Source: Ciborinia camelliae
Taxonomy: Eukaryota > Ascomycota > Leotiomycetes > Helotiales > Sclerotiniaceae
Assembly: GCA_025890175.1 (NCBI GenBank)
Contig: JANPYM010000007.1
Location: 2,662,973-2,726,972 of the forward strand
DNA: 64,000 nt
Direction: 5' to 3'
The notes beneath the pieces are model-generated. The model worked only from the letters and a program-made list of their open reading frames with translations, was not told the DNA's origin and searched no databases. Shown one piece after another: positions 1-11,662 of this stretch (position 1 is the first letter of the stretch; every line of letters begins with the position of its first letter). The translations under genes and the position numbers were made by a program.

Positions 1-1710
1 GGTCGCTTTCGTCTGCTTCCTCTGCCCTGGCATGTTCAATGCGCTTGGCGGCCTTGGTGGTGGTGGAAAGTCAGATCCGACTCTTGCAGATAATATGGTG
101 AGACATTTATTCTTTTATATCAATCTTATTATAGATCAAAAATTGTCTCTCGGCTTTTGCGATAATTCTTTAGATTTCCCGATCTAGAATTCGGAATCTT
201 CGTGGTCACGAATTCTTTTGCTAATATGATATTTCCTAGAACACCGCTCTTTATTCTACCTTTGCAGTTTTTGCTTTCTTCGGTGGAACCTTCGTCAATA
301 AATTGGGTATCAAGGTTTGTTTGGCCTTCGGTGGTATTGGATATTGCATTTACGCAATCTCTCTTCTCGCCTCTGTTCACGCAAATGTTGGTGGCTTCAA
401 TATCTTCGCTGGTGCACTCCTTGGTGTCTGTGCTGGTCTTCTATGGACTGCCCAAGGAACTATCATGGTTTCATACCCATATGAAGGTGACAAGGGCAAA
501 TACTTTGGTACTTTCTGGGCCGTCTTCAACTTTGGTGCTGTTCTTGGTGCTTTGGTATGTTATGATTTAAATTTTATCCTCGCCCTCCATATTTGCAAGT
601 CTATATGTGTATCTTGCGTTGCTCTTTCAAGTTTCCGGTTTCTTCCACATGAGCATTTCTTTATAGAAAAGAAAACTCCGCTGCGCCACCATTCCAACTA
701 CATCCTGAAGACTAGACTAACATGACTTTTAGATCCCACTTGGTCAAAATATCAATGTCAAAACTAACAGCACTGTAACGGATGGCACTTATATTGCATT
801 CATCATCCTCATGTTCCTTGGCGCTTGTCTCGCTCTCCTATTATGTAACGCCGACGATATTGTCCGACCAGATGGTACCAAAGTTGTCCTCATGAAGCAC
901 CCATCATGGAAATCCGAATTCATCGGACTCTACGACACTATCGCTCATGAACCCTTGATCATTCTCCTCTTTCCCATGTTCTGGGCTTCTAACTGGTTCT
1001 ACACTTACCAACAAAATGGCATGAACGCTGCTGTTTTCGACACCCGCACCCGTGCTCTCAATAACGTCTTGTACTGGGGTGCTCAGATTTTCGGCGCTCT
1101 CATCTTCGGTTTCGGTCTTGACGCTGGCAATGTCCGTCGTTCGGTTCGTGCCAAGTCTGCCCTTGCTTTCCTCTTCGTCATCACCATGATTACCTGGGGT
1201 GGTGGATACGCCTTTGTCCAGACCTATTCTCGTGAAAGCACCAACTCGACCACTGGAGATTACATTCCTGTTGATTGGACTGATGGTGGCAAGAAATACG
1301 TCGGTCCCATGTTCCTCTACATCTTCTATGGTTTCTTCGATTCCGCATGGCAAGGATGTGTTTACTGGTTTATGGGTGCCCTCTCCAACTCGGGACGTAA
1401 ATCGGCAAATTATGTCGGATTTTACAAGGGTATTCAATCGGCTGGTGGCGCTGTCATGTGGGCATTGGATGCTAGGAAGCTTTCATACCACAATGAGTTC
1501 TTGAGCAATTGGATTCTCCTCGCCGTCTCCATCCTCATCGCCGCTCCCGTTATCTTCTTGAGAATCAAGGATACCGTTACCGTCGAGGAAGATTTGAAGG
1601 GCACGGATGAGACGCTCGCCGATGTGGTTCCAGAAGGACATGCGGAGAAGATGGGTGGTGCTCATGAATTGAATACTCATGGACATCATGATCGCACCGA
1701 TGCCGTCTAG
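1..1710 (+). CDS. UNC93-like MFS membrane protein (5' end outside window)
   Basis: Partial gene with visible exons <1..97, 240..554 and 733..1710. The introns are GT-AG and the reading frame continues across all joins. The first intron ends at the cctag before 240, which restores a continuous segment reading NTALYSTFAVFAFFGG. The product is a polytopic membrane protein with many hydrophobic helices and the MFS-type glycine-rich segments GLLWTAQGTIMVSYP and YYGFFDSAWQ-like pattern seen in fungal UNC93 family members (DUF895-type). It ends in a hydrophilic His/Glu-rich tail. The family is thought to act as transporter or ion-channel regulator in membranes; the substrate is unknown. The N-terminal helices lie upstream of the window. 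Family assignment rests on overall pattern rather than one diagnostic motif. Confidence 0.85.
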
Positions 1711-4202
1711 ATTCTCATTTCCTCTTCTTCTACACAATTCTCTTCTTTTCTCGACCTACTTTACTTCATTTACTTTGCTTTGGAATAACATTTCTACGGT
1801 CTTGCGCGCGTCTCGAGATTGGGGATTTAAGTATAGATTGGGATGGATGAATGGATAGATGAATGGATGGGACGGATAGCGCTCTTTTTTTCTTTTCTCC
1901 TTTTACGATCGATCGATGGCTTCTTTCTTATTAACATCACCATCGCCATCGCCAAGCCAATCAACTTTGCTATTCCTCCCCCCATCCATCATATCTGCTC
2001 ACTCACACGCCCAACTCAGCCAAATCTTCGCTTCTTTCTTCTCGCGTCATCCATCCATCCATCTATCTTTCATTACTTCTTTCGATTTCGATTTCGACCA
2101 CCACATTTCCGCGAGAAGTTTGATCAATCCATACAAGGCCTGGTTTTTGATAGAGTTGGGTAGGTGATTGATTAATAACTCCTTTTCCTTTCGGATACGG
2201 AAGGGGTTTGATTTGGGTCTGGCTGGGGGTTTTTTCTGTTATCGCATCGTATCTTGACGAGTTTTTCTTCTCTCTCTCTCTGTGGGGCTGAGGGAACGGA
2301 GGGAGGGACGGGGTTTTCGGGGATGGGAGGGGGGAGGTTTTTCTTTTCTCGCCATCTTCTTCTTATTGATTAGATCAATAGTTGCCTCTCTAGGTACGTA
2401 CTTATGTGTCTTTTTGATTCTATTATAGATCAATAGACGAGATGGTTTATGAATGGTATGGAATGGTATGGCTTGGTATGGCTTGGCATATGAATGGTAT
2501 GGCTGGCTGGCATATGGATTATGATATGTATGATACACACAACACAATACAACTACCTAGTCTAGTCTAGTCTAGTCTAGTTTAATGATCTACAAATAAA
2601 TGAAATGGGGTGACTCCCGAGTTTTCACAAACAATATATCCATACCTATATTTAGTGATGAAATAATTAATGATATCCAGTGGGAAAGTCAGTTTGCTGT
2701 GATGTGATGTGATATGATATGACAGTGCAACTTGAAATGACAGGCATTTTATATCCTTATTGTAAATGGGGTTTGATTCTATACGCCGTATACTACCCCC
2801 ATTACAGCCTCTCAAAACAGAACTTGACTAGAAAATCTCTCTAGAGTCTAGCTATTTCCATCGAAATCCCTATATTTCTTCATACCACTAATTCAAATAT
2901 GATACCCGCATCTACCCATCTCCATTTTCTTCCCCGTATCACTACTCTAGGACTTTTATTAGAATACTAGGGCGCACCGCTAGGAGCTCATTTGGAATTT
3001 TAAAAAGTGCTGTTGGGTGGAAAAGTTGAAATCGGAAGCTTGAGGTTCGCCTACTTTTCCAAAATAGTAACAGAACGATCAGGAAAAAGAGAATAAATTG
3101 TAAAAGGTTTGTATAAATACACTTAATTGCGATACAAATGAATAATTCATCAATCCAATGAGTTGAGTTATTATGGTTGATGGTAGTTGAGGGAGCCACT
3201 CTGCTCTGTAGACAGAACTTTCTTATCCTTTTAATAAATGTCACCGATACATTCAACATGGAAGCAATTCTTGAATCCAAACTCGCGGAGTTTATTCTTC
3301 CTATCATAACACAACCAACCACTATGGAAGAAACCGGCGAGAGTGATTATAACAACCTTCATTGAAGGAAGCCCCCCGGCGCTCGAAGGCCTCTCGTCCT
3401 GCATACAGGTTTCCAACTTGTAGGTTTCTGTCTTCACCCGTAGAAAACGTTCTTAAAGTACTGAAATGGGCTTGTACAATGAAACTTGAAAGGAGCAAAT
3501 ATATATTCAGTTAATAAAACATCAATGGGACGAGAATACTGAGCTGGTAGTCCTGATTATCGCAGTGACGGTGTTGAAATTTTCAATCTGCATAGCTGTT
3601 CTCAACTGAGAGGACAGGCTTAACGATTCAATACCTAGGTACTCGGATTGAAAAATAACATCTAATCCCTCTATGTTCAAATGAGGTACCAAAACGAATG
3701 TTAGAGGGTCTACCTAGGATGAGGTCTGTTGGGTGAAAGCCGTTCCAGGTTATACCAGGAAATGGGACAGAAGGCTGAGACAAGTGGGTAAGCCTCGGTT
3801 ATCTTAAACTGGCGGGACTGAAATCCCCGGTGAGGCTGTCTCCTTACTTCGTCGTGATTATAATGATTTGATTTTACTCCACTTTTCTGGCCGCTTTTAT
3901 ATTTCTTAATTCTGCCATTCTTGAACCTTAATTTGAAAGCACACATCGATACCGGTCAGCCAGTTTAGAACGACGAGTGACTGGACAGCAACAATTCCTG
4001 TCATACATACATACATCAGACGAACTTCGATTAATTTTACTCCATTAATTATATGGCTCGTATAGTCATGATAACTACAATTCTTAAAATCTGTTAATGC
4101 CGAGATTATTAGAGGCATTGCGCCTCAAATCCCCTTGATCCATATACCCTTTTCTATCAACCAAGAATTAGGCAGACTGAGGAGCTGGTCCCGAGTCACC
4201 AA
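1711..4202. other. Intergenic region, UNC93-like gene to PIK1
   Basis: About 2.5 kb without a credible gene. It begins with T-rich 3' UTR-like sequence and short simple repeats of GGATGAAT type near 1840-1870. A CTAGT pentamer array lies at about 2557-2581 and direct GGTATGG runs near 2455-2510. One perfect TACCTAGGTA palindrome lies at 3632-3641. Short open frames on both strands have no conserved character. Confidence 0.6.
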
Positions 4203-7200
4203 ATGTCTTGGGATTTGTTAAAGCGCTTTATCGAGTCCGATGTTTTCAATCAGAATCCATTTCTCTCCGTAGCCTACTTATCGTATGCCATTTACCCCTT
4301 TCCAACGAATCGCCGTCTCCCTTTACTAATTGCTTGAGTTGGCAGACGGTATGCGGACCATGTCGGGATACATTATGTTCTCTGCTCGAAGTTGCGACAG
4401 TTTAGTTATGAGGAGATTGAATTCTTCCTCCCGCAACTATGCCACCTAATTATAAGTGTCAATAATGAGTCCATGGCTTTGGAGGAGTTCATTCTGGATT
4501 TGTGCGAGGAGTCGGTCAATGCTACATTGTTGGTGTGTTTGAACGAATCACATACGAAATGGGACATCCCACTAACTAGAATCGCAGACATTCTGGCTAT
4601 TTCAAACATACCTTCACGATCTTTCCGCAAATCCGCAATCCGAGGCCTTTAAGACTTGCAGACGAATATATAACAAGGTCCAGAATATCGTTTTCGGGGT
4701 GTCAGAAACCCCAACGAAGAAGATCAGTGAAAATGTCTTACCTGTTACGGTCCTTGCAAGTTTCGTTCTAGCGAGTATTGCAGTGCCATTTCTACCAAAA
4801 TGGGCTGGGCCGCTGGCTATTTCACAGGCGCGGAAACCTCAAAGTACAGGAAATGTGGTCGCAGATACCAGTCAGATGCAGACCCAAAAGATTGTCCGTA
4901 GTCAAACAATGACTCCGGGATCTACGCGGACAAAACAGAGGAGGGAAGTTGCAAGAAATGCCAGCGCCCCAGGTAATGGTCCGAATAGTGCTGGACCCTC
5001 TGAAGCCCCACCGGATCTGGCTCGATCGAACTCCTTAACACGACCCACCTCATCGAAATCTAACCGAAAAGTACCTGTAGAAAATATCCTGCCCTCGCGT
5101 TTGGACCTCAAAGCATTGGAGCCTCGAAATCAGAGCTCGGCATCTCTTCCGGAATTTCGACACCCAAATATACCCACCAGACCCGCAACCCCTGTTACAG
5201 CCGGTCTCCCCACAAGGTTGACCGAACCCATCAATAAAAGATACTCCCAGCATTCACATGCTGGAAAATTCCTGACCCCAGCATCATTAACTCACAAGCA
5301 GAAAGTTAAACTACTAAGGCAAAACTATTTCCGTTCTCAAACCCAGTTTCTGACAGCTCTCGAGGACATATCAAATCGTCTAGTCATTGTTCCAAAGCCG
5401 GCGCGTCTCAGTGCACTACGTGCCGAACTCGCTATTATTGCTCGGGATTTACCAGCTGAAGTTGATATACCAGTTATTTGTCCCCCCACCCTCGTGGATG
5501 GAATTCCTAGCAAAAGTATACATCACCGTATTGTTCGTTTGAACCCCGCCGAAGCGACTGTATTGAATAGCGCGGAGAAAGTACCATATCTTTTGATGGT
5601 AGAAGTACTTCGGGATGACTTCTCCTTCAATCCGGAAACTTTAGACAATGAACGTTTATTGAGCCGATTAGTCTCGGAGGAGGGAACCCATAAGAGACGA
5701 AGATTTGACCTCTCCGAATCTGGACGATCGTACAGTGGCAACATCAACAAAAGTACGGAAAATACCCCTGATAGCGTTTTTGAGCCAATTAAAGGCGATT
5801 TGGGCAGCTCACCATTAATCAAAGAAACAGATCATGATGAGGAGGATGCTCAAACGCCAACTTATAAGGAGAGCGCAACTGCTCCACCGCCGACAGGGAT
5901 ACCAAGCGGTACAGTAACTTTGTCGAATGTATCCGGCCTTGCAACGCCCAGAACTTCTGGAGCATCAACGCCTAGGAGATCTAGCAGTCCGACACCCAAA
6001 AGAAAGATGACGAATCCTGGTGCTGGTCGATCGGGTGAGAAAGATCAACCTGATTTTTCTACTCTTACAACACATATTAGAACTGCTACACAAATGCTTA
6101 CCCAGCTCAATTCGACGAGTGGCAAGCGACCCAAACACGAGGTTGATGCTATTCGTCATAAAATTATCGCTAGTATACAAAGTCTAGAAGAGCAGAGCTA
6201 CGATTCAGAAGATAGTATACAAGCACAAACTTTCGATATGATTATGGAAAAGGCAAATGCAGCAGCAGCAACTGTTGAACCGGAAGATATCGAGGAAGAA
6301 TCGCCATCTGATTCGGATGCTGTTATTAATGTTGGAGTAGGTGCTGCTCGAATGGAGAACGATCAAAAGACCGGTGGGGTTCAGAGAAAGGGGGATAGAG
6401 ATGATCCGAGTGCTGCTACATTTGGGGAAGCTTGGAACGTCAAGAAAGAACGCATCAGGAAGTCCTCGCCGTATGGGTGGATGAAGAACTGGGACGTCTT
6501 GAGTGTTATTGTGAAAACGGGTGCTGATCTACGGCAAGAAGCATTTGCATGCCAGCTTATTCAATCCTGTGATAAGATCTGGCAGGACGCGGAAACTCCA
6601 GTTTGGGTCAAGCGGATGCGAATCTTGGTCACTGGAGAATCATCTGGTTTGATCGAGACAATTACGAATGGTGTATCCCTACATTCACTCAAGCGTAGTC
6701 TCACGCTTGCCACGATTGAAGCAGGACAGAATCCTCGCCAAAGAATTGCCACATTGAAAGATCATTTCGTTAAGACTTTTGGACCTCCGGAGAGTGATGG
6801 ATACAAAGCTGCAGAAGATGCATTTAAACGATCACTTGCGGCGTATAGCATCATCTCTTACGTTTTGCAGCTAAAAGATCGACACAATGGTAATGTTCTC
6901 ATTGACAACGAAGGGCATATCATTCACATCGACTTCGGATTCATGCTTTCTAATTCTCCCGGATCGGTTGGCTTTGAAGCAGCTCCATTCAAATTAACAC
7001 AGGATTATGTTGATGTTCTAGGAGGTGTCGGATCACCCGCATTTGATGATTACAAAAAGTTATGCAAACAAGCTTTCCAAGGTATTTTTTCCCACTATCC
7101 CCCGTGGTCGATCTGAATCTAACACAATACAGCATTGAGGAGATCAGCAGATCATCTTATTGACCTTGTTAGTATGATGGGACGAGAATCTAAAATGCCT

Positions 7201-7435
7201 TGTTTCTCATATGGAGTGGCTCAAGCAACAAATAGTCTGAGACAGAGATTCCAGCTGCAGATGAGTGCGGATGAGGCAGAATCGTTTGTGGAGACGGACT
7301 TGATCGGAAAGTCGTTGGGAAGTTATTATACACGACTGTATGTTTTCTCCCTCAGTTCTTAGTTGGCGGGATAAATACTAATTAACGCTGAATAGATACG
7401 ATACTTTTCAATATCGTACGCAGGGCATATACTAG
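4203..7435 (+). CDS. pik1: Phosphatidylinositol 4-kinase, PIK1 / PI4KIII-beta type
   Basis: Five exons: 4203..4282, 4346..4532, 4588..7081, 7133..7337, 7396..7435, giving 1001 codons in one frame. The enzyme phosphorylates phosphatidylinositol at position 4; in yeast the orthologue is essential and acts at the Golgi and nucleus. The N-terminus (MSWDLLKRFIES, then a helical segment reading RQFSYEEIEFFLPQLCHLI) is the PIK helical domain. A low-complexity Ser/Pro/Thr-rich middle of several hundred residues follows. The C-terminal roughly 320 residues are the lipid kinase domain, with DLRQEAFACQLI, the catalytic loop LKDRHNGNVLID (DRHNGN) and the activation-loop start IHIDFGFML (DFG). The protein ends YDTFQYRTQGIY, as is usual for PI4Ks. 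Length is close to yeast Pik1. The ATG at 4203 is chosen because it begins a conserved N-terminus and its exon joins in frame. Confidence 0.96.
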
Positions 7436-9008
7436 ATGGTGGTCAGGCATGCTGGACGGTTTCTTGAAGAAACTTGTAGCGTTCGGAATTGAACGCATTG
7501 TGAATGGCGTGGCGTTGGATAATATCATTGAGCTGATTGATTTACGTGTGGCATTTACATGGCAGCGATTGTGAAGGAGATACAAATATACCGCGATGTA
7601 GGGTTGAGAGGAGGAGAATGGGAGGAAGAACGGAGAGGAACAGATATGATCTTTTCGGCATAGAAGTGAATTGACTTGACTTCACCGTTCAAATAAAATT
7701 GAGATTTCCGCGTCATGAAATGAAAATGAGGATTTATCGTATGATTCTGATATTGTTTTGGCTAGCTGGCCAAAGTGAGGAAAGAGCTTTGCGTACTCTG
7801 CCTTTCTACGCTTCATGTCGAATCGTTAATATAATATAGAGAATTATTCGAGTTGAAAATTCTGCAGGGACGAAAGGACGAGGGAGGGAAAACGAGTTTT
7901 TGGGTTTGGCTGTAGGTACCCTTTGAATGTATATTTGTTGACGCCTAGGATTTATACTATACAAATGATATTCTAGTATTGAGGTCTTGCTTCGAGATCC
8001 CCATCGTCGATTCGTTCAGCCTGTTCTAAGATCTGCACGACAAGTAGCATTCGGGTCTCTTTGTGATTCTGGACTCGTCCGTCTCAAGGGTTAGGAAATC
8101 TTTGATTTACATGTTCTGTATAACAATATGAGCAATGCTTGAGACTCTAGTTTATACTCCTAGATCGCCACGATTCTCGACTCACCTATCCCAAGGATTC
8201 AAAACCCCCTCGACTCATAAGACCAGTGAGGATTACTGGTCACAAACAACGTCCTCGGTCTCGTGCGTGCCTCGTGTCAATAAGTAGTTAGTGGCAAATG
8301 CTTGAAAGGATCGGATAAATAGTAATGCGTTAAGCTCTTTACATTCAAGGAAGAAGATGATCCGCTTTCCTCAAACTACAGACAGTTGTATGGAGCGGAG
8401 CCAATTGGTCAGGCTTATGGAGAAGTCTTACGATGAGCAAACCCCGCATTGAGGCTTACTCCATGGGGTAGAACATTTAGGCTTTAACAGGCTAAGTGAA
8501 GTTTAAACCATGTTCTGACAAGATGTGGAGAGCTCATTTGGCTAAATACAAATATCATCAGCCTTTTCGCTTCCAGACAAATAGCATGAAATTTCCACCA
8601 ATCGATGGGTATCACCATCTGGTTTGGAAGAAATGCTCGGATGTGCGAATGGAGACTTGACATGGTTTATCTGTCTTTGGTTGCTGAATTGATGGTGATA
8701 GATGGCCATCTTTGGTCATCGATGGTGGTGAGGGGATACGGGAATCGGGAACAGGGGAAGTCTTCCAATTAGCCGCGTTCCAATACAGAGGTTCGCTTTA
8801 TCCGGTTATCTGATGCAGTGCACATGCTCCCTAGGTGTACCAATTGAGTGAATGGCATGTCAAGGTCGTATCCACACTCCTCATATATAGACATAGTACC
8901 ATGCCACTTAACGTTGTACTCGCCAAGAACTTCATTCTTGAGATATCTTTTGTGAAGCGGTCTTGATTTTGCACTTGACGATAGTTCAAGTGAAACACAG
9001 AAGATACG
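7436..9008. other. Intergenic region, PIK1 to sugar transporter
   Basis: About 1.6 kb with no open frame that looks coding on either strand. It presumably holds the PIK1 3' UTR and the transporter promoter. I see no RNA gene or repeat of note. Confidence 0.6.
8883..8890 (+). promoter_or_regulatory. TATA-like box of the sugar transporter
   Basis: The sequence ATATATAG lies about 120 bp upstream of the transporter ATG at 9009, a plausible distance for a fungal core promoter. No other known operator was identified. Confidence 0.35.
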
Positions 9009-10825
9009 ATGGGAAAGCTTTTTAATATCTCGTTGGCGGTGTTTGCAGCTACGGGGTGAGTTTACTGTTGCTTCGCAATAAATATCTTCTCTAGTGAAGT
9101 GGTGGCTTCTGATATGGAATCTTTAGATCGTTCCTTTTTGGTTACGATGCAGGTGTTATGACAGATGTGATAGCCTCCAAGAACTTCCTCGACTTTTTCA
9201 ACACGACACAAGATTCCTCTATTATCGGTGCTATCAACTCTACTTTCAATGGCGGTGCTGTGTTTGGTGCCCTTCAGGGTGGTCTCACTATGGACCGATA
9301 TGGTCGAAAGATTACCATTCTCATCGGCGCATTAATTTGTCTCGTTGGAGCGACGTTGCAAACTGCGGCGCAAAATCTGGCAATGATTCTCGTGGGTCGT
9401 ATCTTCACAGGTTGGGCGGTCGGTCTCCTTAGTATGGCCGTGCCGGTATACAATGCTGAGTGTGCGGATCCAAAGATTAGAGGATTAATTGTAGGATTGA
9501 GTCAACAGATGATTGGCGTGGGCTTTATTGTGTATGTCGTTTCTGTCTCCGAAATTGTCAGATGAAATACTGACACGATGAAAGATCAACATGGGTGGGA
9601 TATGGATGCGGTGTTACATCCGATACCAGCGCGGTCCAATGGCGAGTTCCCCTGGCTGTACAAATGATTCCTTGCGTTATCCTCGCCTCCGGTATTATGT
9701 TCTTCCCCGAATCACCTCGTCATCTCATGGAAACCGATCGTGAAGATCAAGCATTGGCAATCCTGAGAAAGTTGCATTTCACTGGTTCAAACGACGAATT
9801 CATCCTGAAGGAGTTTAACGAAATCAAGGAAACCATTGCTGCGGAAAAGGCAATTACGGTACCAGGTTGGAAGATTATGTTTACAGTACCGCAATGGAGA
9901 ACAAGGTTGGGTCATGGAGTTGCCGTTCAGGTCTTTACTCAGTTCACTGGAATTAGTGAGTTTGAAAAGAGAATATGGAATGAGGGATCACTAACATGAT
10001 ATAGATGTTATCGGGTACTACCAAAACATCATGTACAAGGCATTGGGAATCACCGGGCAAAAAGCTCTCCTGGTCTCAGGAATTTATAACTGCATAGGAC
10101 CTTTGGCCAGTAAGTCAAATATGCCACCAATCAAAAACTCCTCTGCAAAATATAAAACTAACCCCAGACTCTAGATCTCATCTTCATCACCCTCTTAATT
10201 GACAGAGTCGGACGCCGAAAGCCTCTCCTCTGGGGAACAATTGGCATTACCCTTGCCCTCGTCTGTCAATCTATAATCAACAGCCGCATCGATCCGGATA
10301 ATGCACAACATGGTCTTTCAATCGGTGGAGTCTTCTTCCTCTTCTGCGTCACGATTATCTTTTCACTATCATGGGGTCCCATCTCCTGGGTTTACATGTC
10401 CGAAGTAATGCCCATGCAAATCCGTGCTCGGGGAAATGCTTTCGCGACTGGAATTGGTAATTGGCTTACCAATACCTTTTTGGCCCAAGTATCTCCCCAA
10501 GCATTGAGTGCTTTGTCGTGGAAATATTATTTCTTGTTCGCTGGTTCGTCGATTTACTTTTCTTCTTTGCTCTCTTCCCTTCCATACTCTTCCAAATTAA
10601 ATACTAAAAAAACACCGCACAGCATGGAATTTAGTAGTCACTATGCCCATCGTCTTCTTTTTCTTCAAGGAAACTAAACAGCACTCCCTCGAAGAAATCG
10701 ATCTTCTCTTCGGTGAACGTGCTCTCGGTACCCTCCCCGATGATATCCCAAAGGGGATTGAGCATCATGGTGCTGTAGAGACTGAACATCATGAAATGCA
10801 CGCTAAAGCTCAGGATCAGGTATAG
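9009..10825 (+). CDS. MFS sugar (hexose-type) transporter
   Basis: Six exons: 9009..9055, 9127..9531, 9585..9955, 10005..10109, 10175..10543, 10623..10825, giving 499 residues. It is a plasma-membrane sugar:proton symporter by family. Signatures in order: FLFGYDAGVMTD in the first helix, the loop DRYGRK between helices 2 and 3, GRIFTGWAVG, PVYNAECADPKIRG, PESPRHLMETDR after helix 6, QFTGINVIGYY in helix 7, DRVGRRKPLLWG, and SWGPISWVYMSEVMPMQIRARG before a FFKETK segment. About 500 residues is the normal size for the family. The last intron uses the uncommon donor GTTCGT, but the join is in frame and yields the conserved segment after helix 11. The sequence does not decide whether it carries glucose, fructose, a pentose or another compound. 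Confidence 0.93.
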
Positions 10826-11662
10826 AGGTTGTATTGTAATGAAGTGTCAATGTCAATTCGGGGGTTTGGAAAGAAAGAAGATGATTTTGAGCTGGTGGGG
10901 ACAAATCAGGTTTTGGAATTTAGGTGTCAGGATTGGGTATCATGCATGGTTTTTCATTGGAAGCCTACCTTAACATGTATTTACATAGGTAGTGATAATT
11001 GGAGTTATATACAGATGAGCTTCGTGTAATCTTGTTTCCTCTTTTAAAGTTCCATTACAATGAATGATCGTTGCATCATTCCCCATCGAGACTTTGTGAT
11101 GCTGAAAATAAACGGCAACTTTCCGTTTACATATAACCATAATACGCAAATTGGTTCTCAGGGACATTGACTACTGTATGCAAAATCAAGACACAGATAT
11201 TACCGAGGCTTTTGCATTGAGGATAAAATACAGACGGTATGTTACTAATATAATGGGGGTAGTGACTGGTAGTTCCTAGCGTGGTATTCAGAGGAATAGG
11301 TAATATAACAAAATCTACTCCCCTAAATAATTTTTTTCTTTCCTTTTGTTGTCTTTGCAGCGAGGATTCCTTATAGTCAGTGCTCTCAAAAGAATCCAAT
11401 CCATCAAGAAGCATTATTGATTATCCAAGAACAGCCACGGCATATAGCAAGCTAACAAAGAATATTCATTGTCCCACAAAGCAGCATAACTATAGCCAAT
11501 TATACGAAAACTTCAATGGATGGGTTGCATTAATGGTATTTTATACCATTTTCGATCAAACGGGTTGTATCTATACTGTACACTACAGTAAATTGACGAA
11601 GTGATCCATCTTCAAGTACTTATCAAAAGTCCAAAGCAAGGATATCACAAATTCATATCAAC
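10826..11662. other. Intergenic region
   Basis: About 0.8 kb, moderately AT-rich. It has no credible open frame, RNA gene or repeat. Likely transporter 3' UTR and promoter of the kinase-like gene. Confidence 0.55.

Noticed and set aside
240..267. Alternative first-intron acceptor at TTTGCAG (267) in the UNC93-like gene
   Set aside because: It breaks the reading frame and removes conserved residues; the acceptor at 239 keeps frame and gives NTALYSTFAVFAFFGG.
904..1437. 177-codon minus-strand frame
   Set aside because: It is the antisense shadow of the last exon of the UNC93-like gene.
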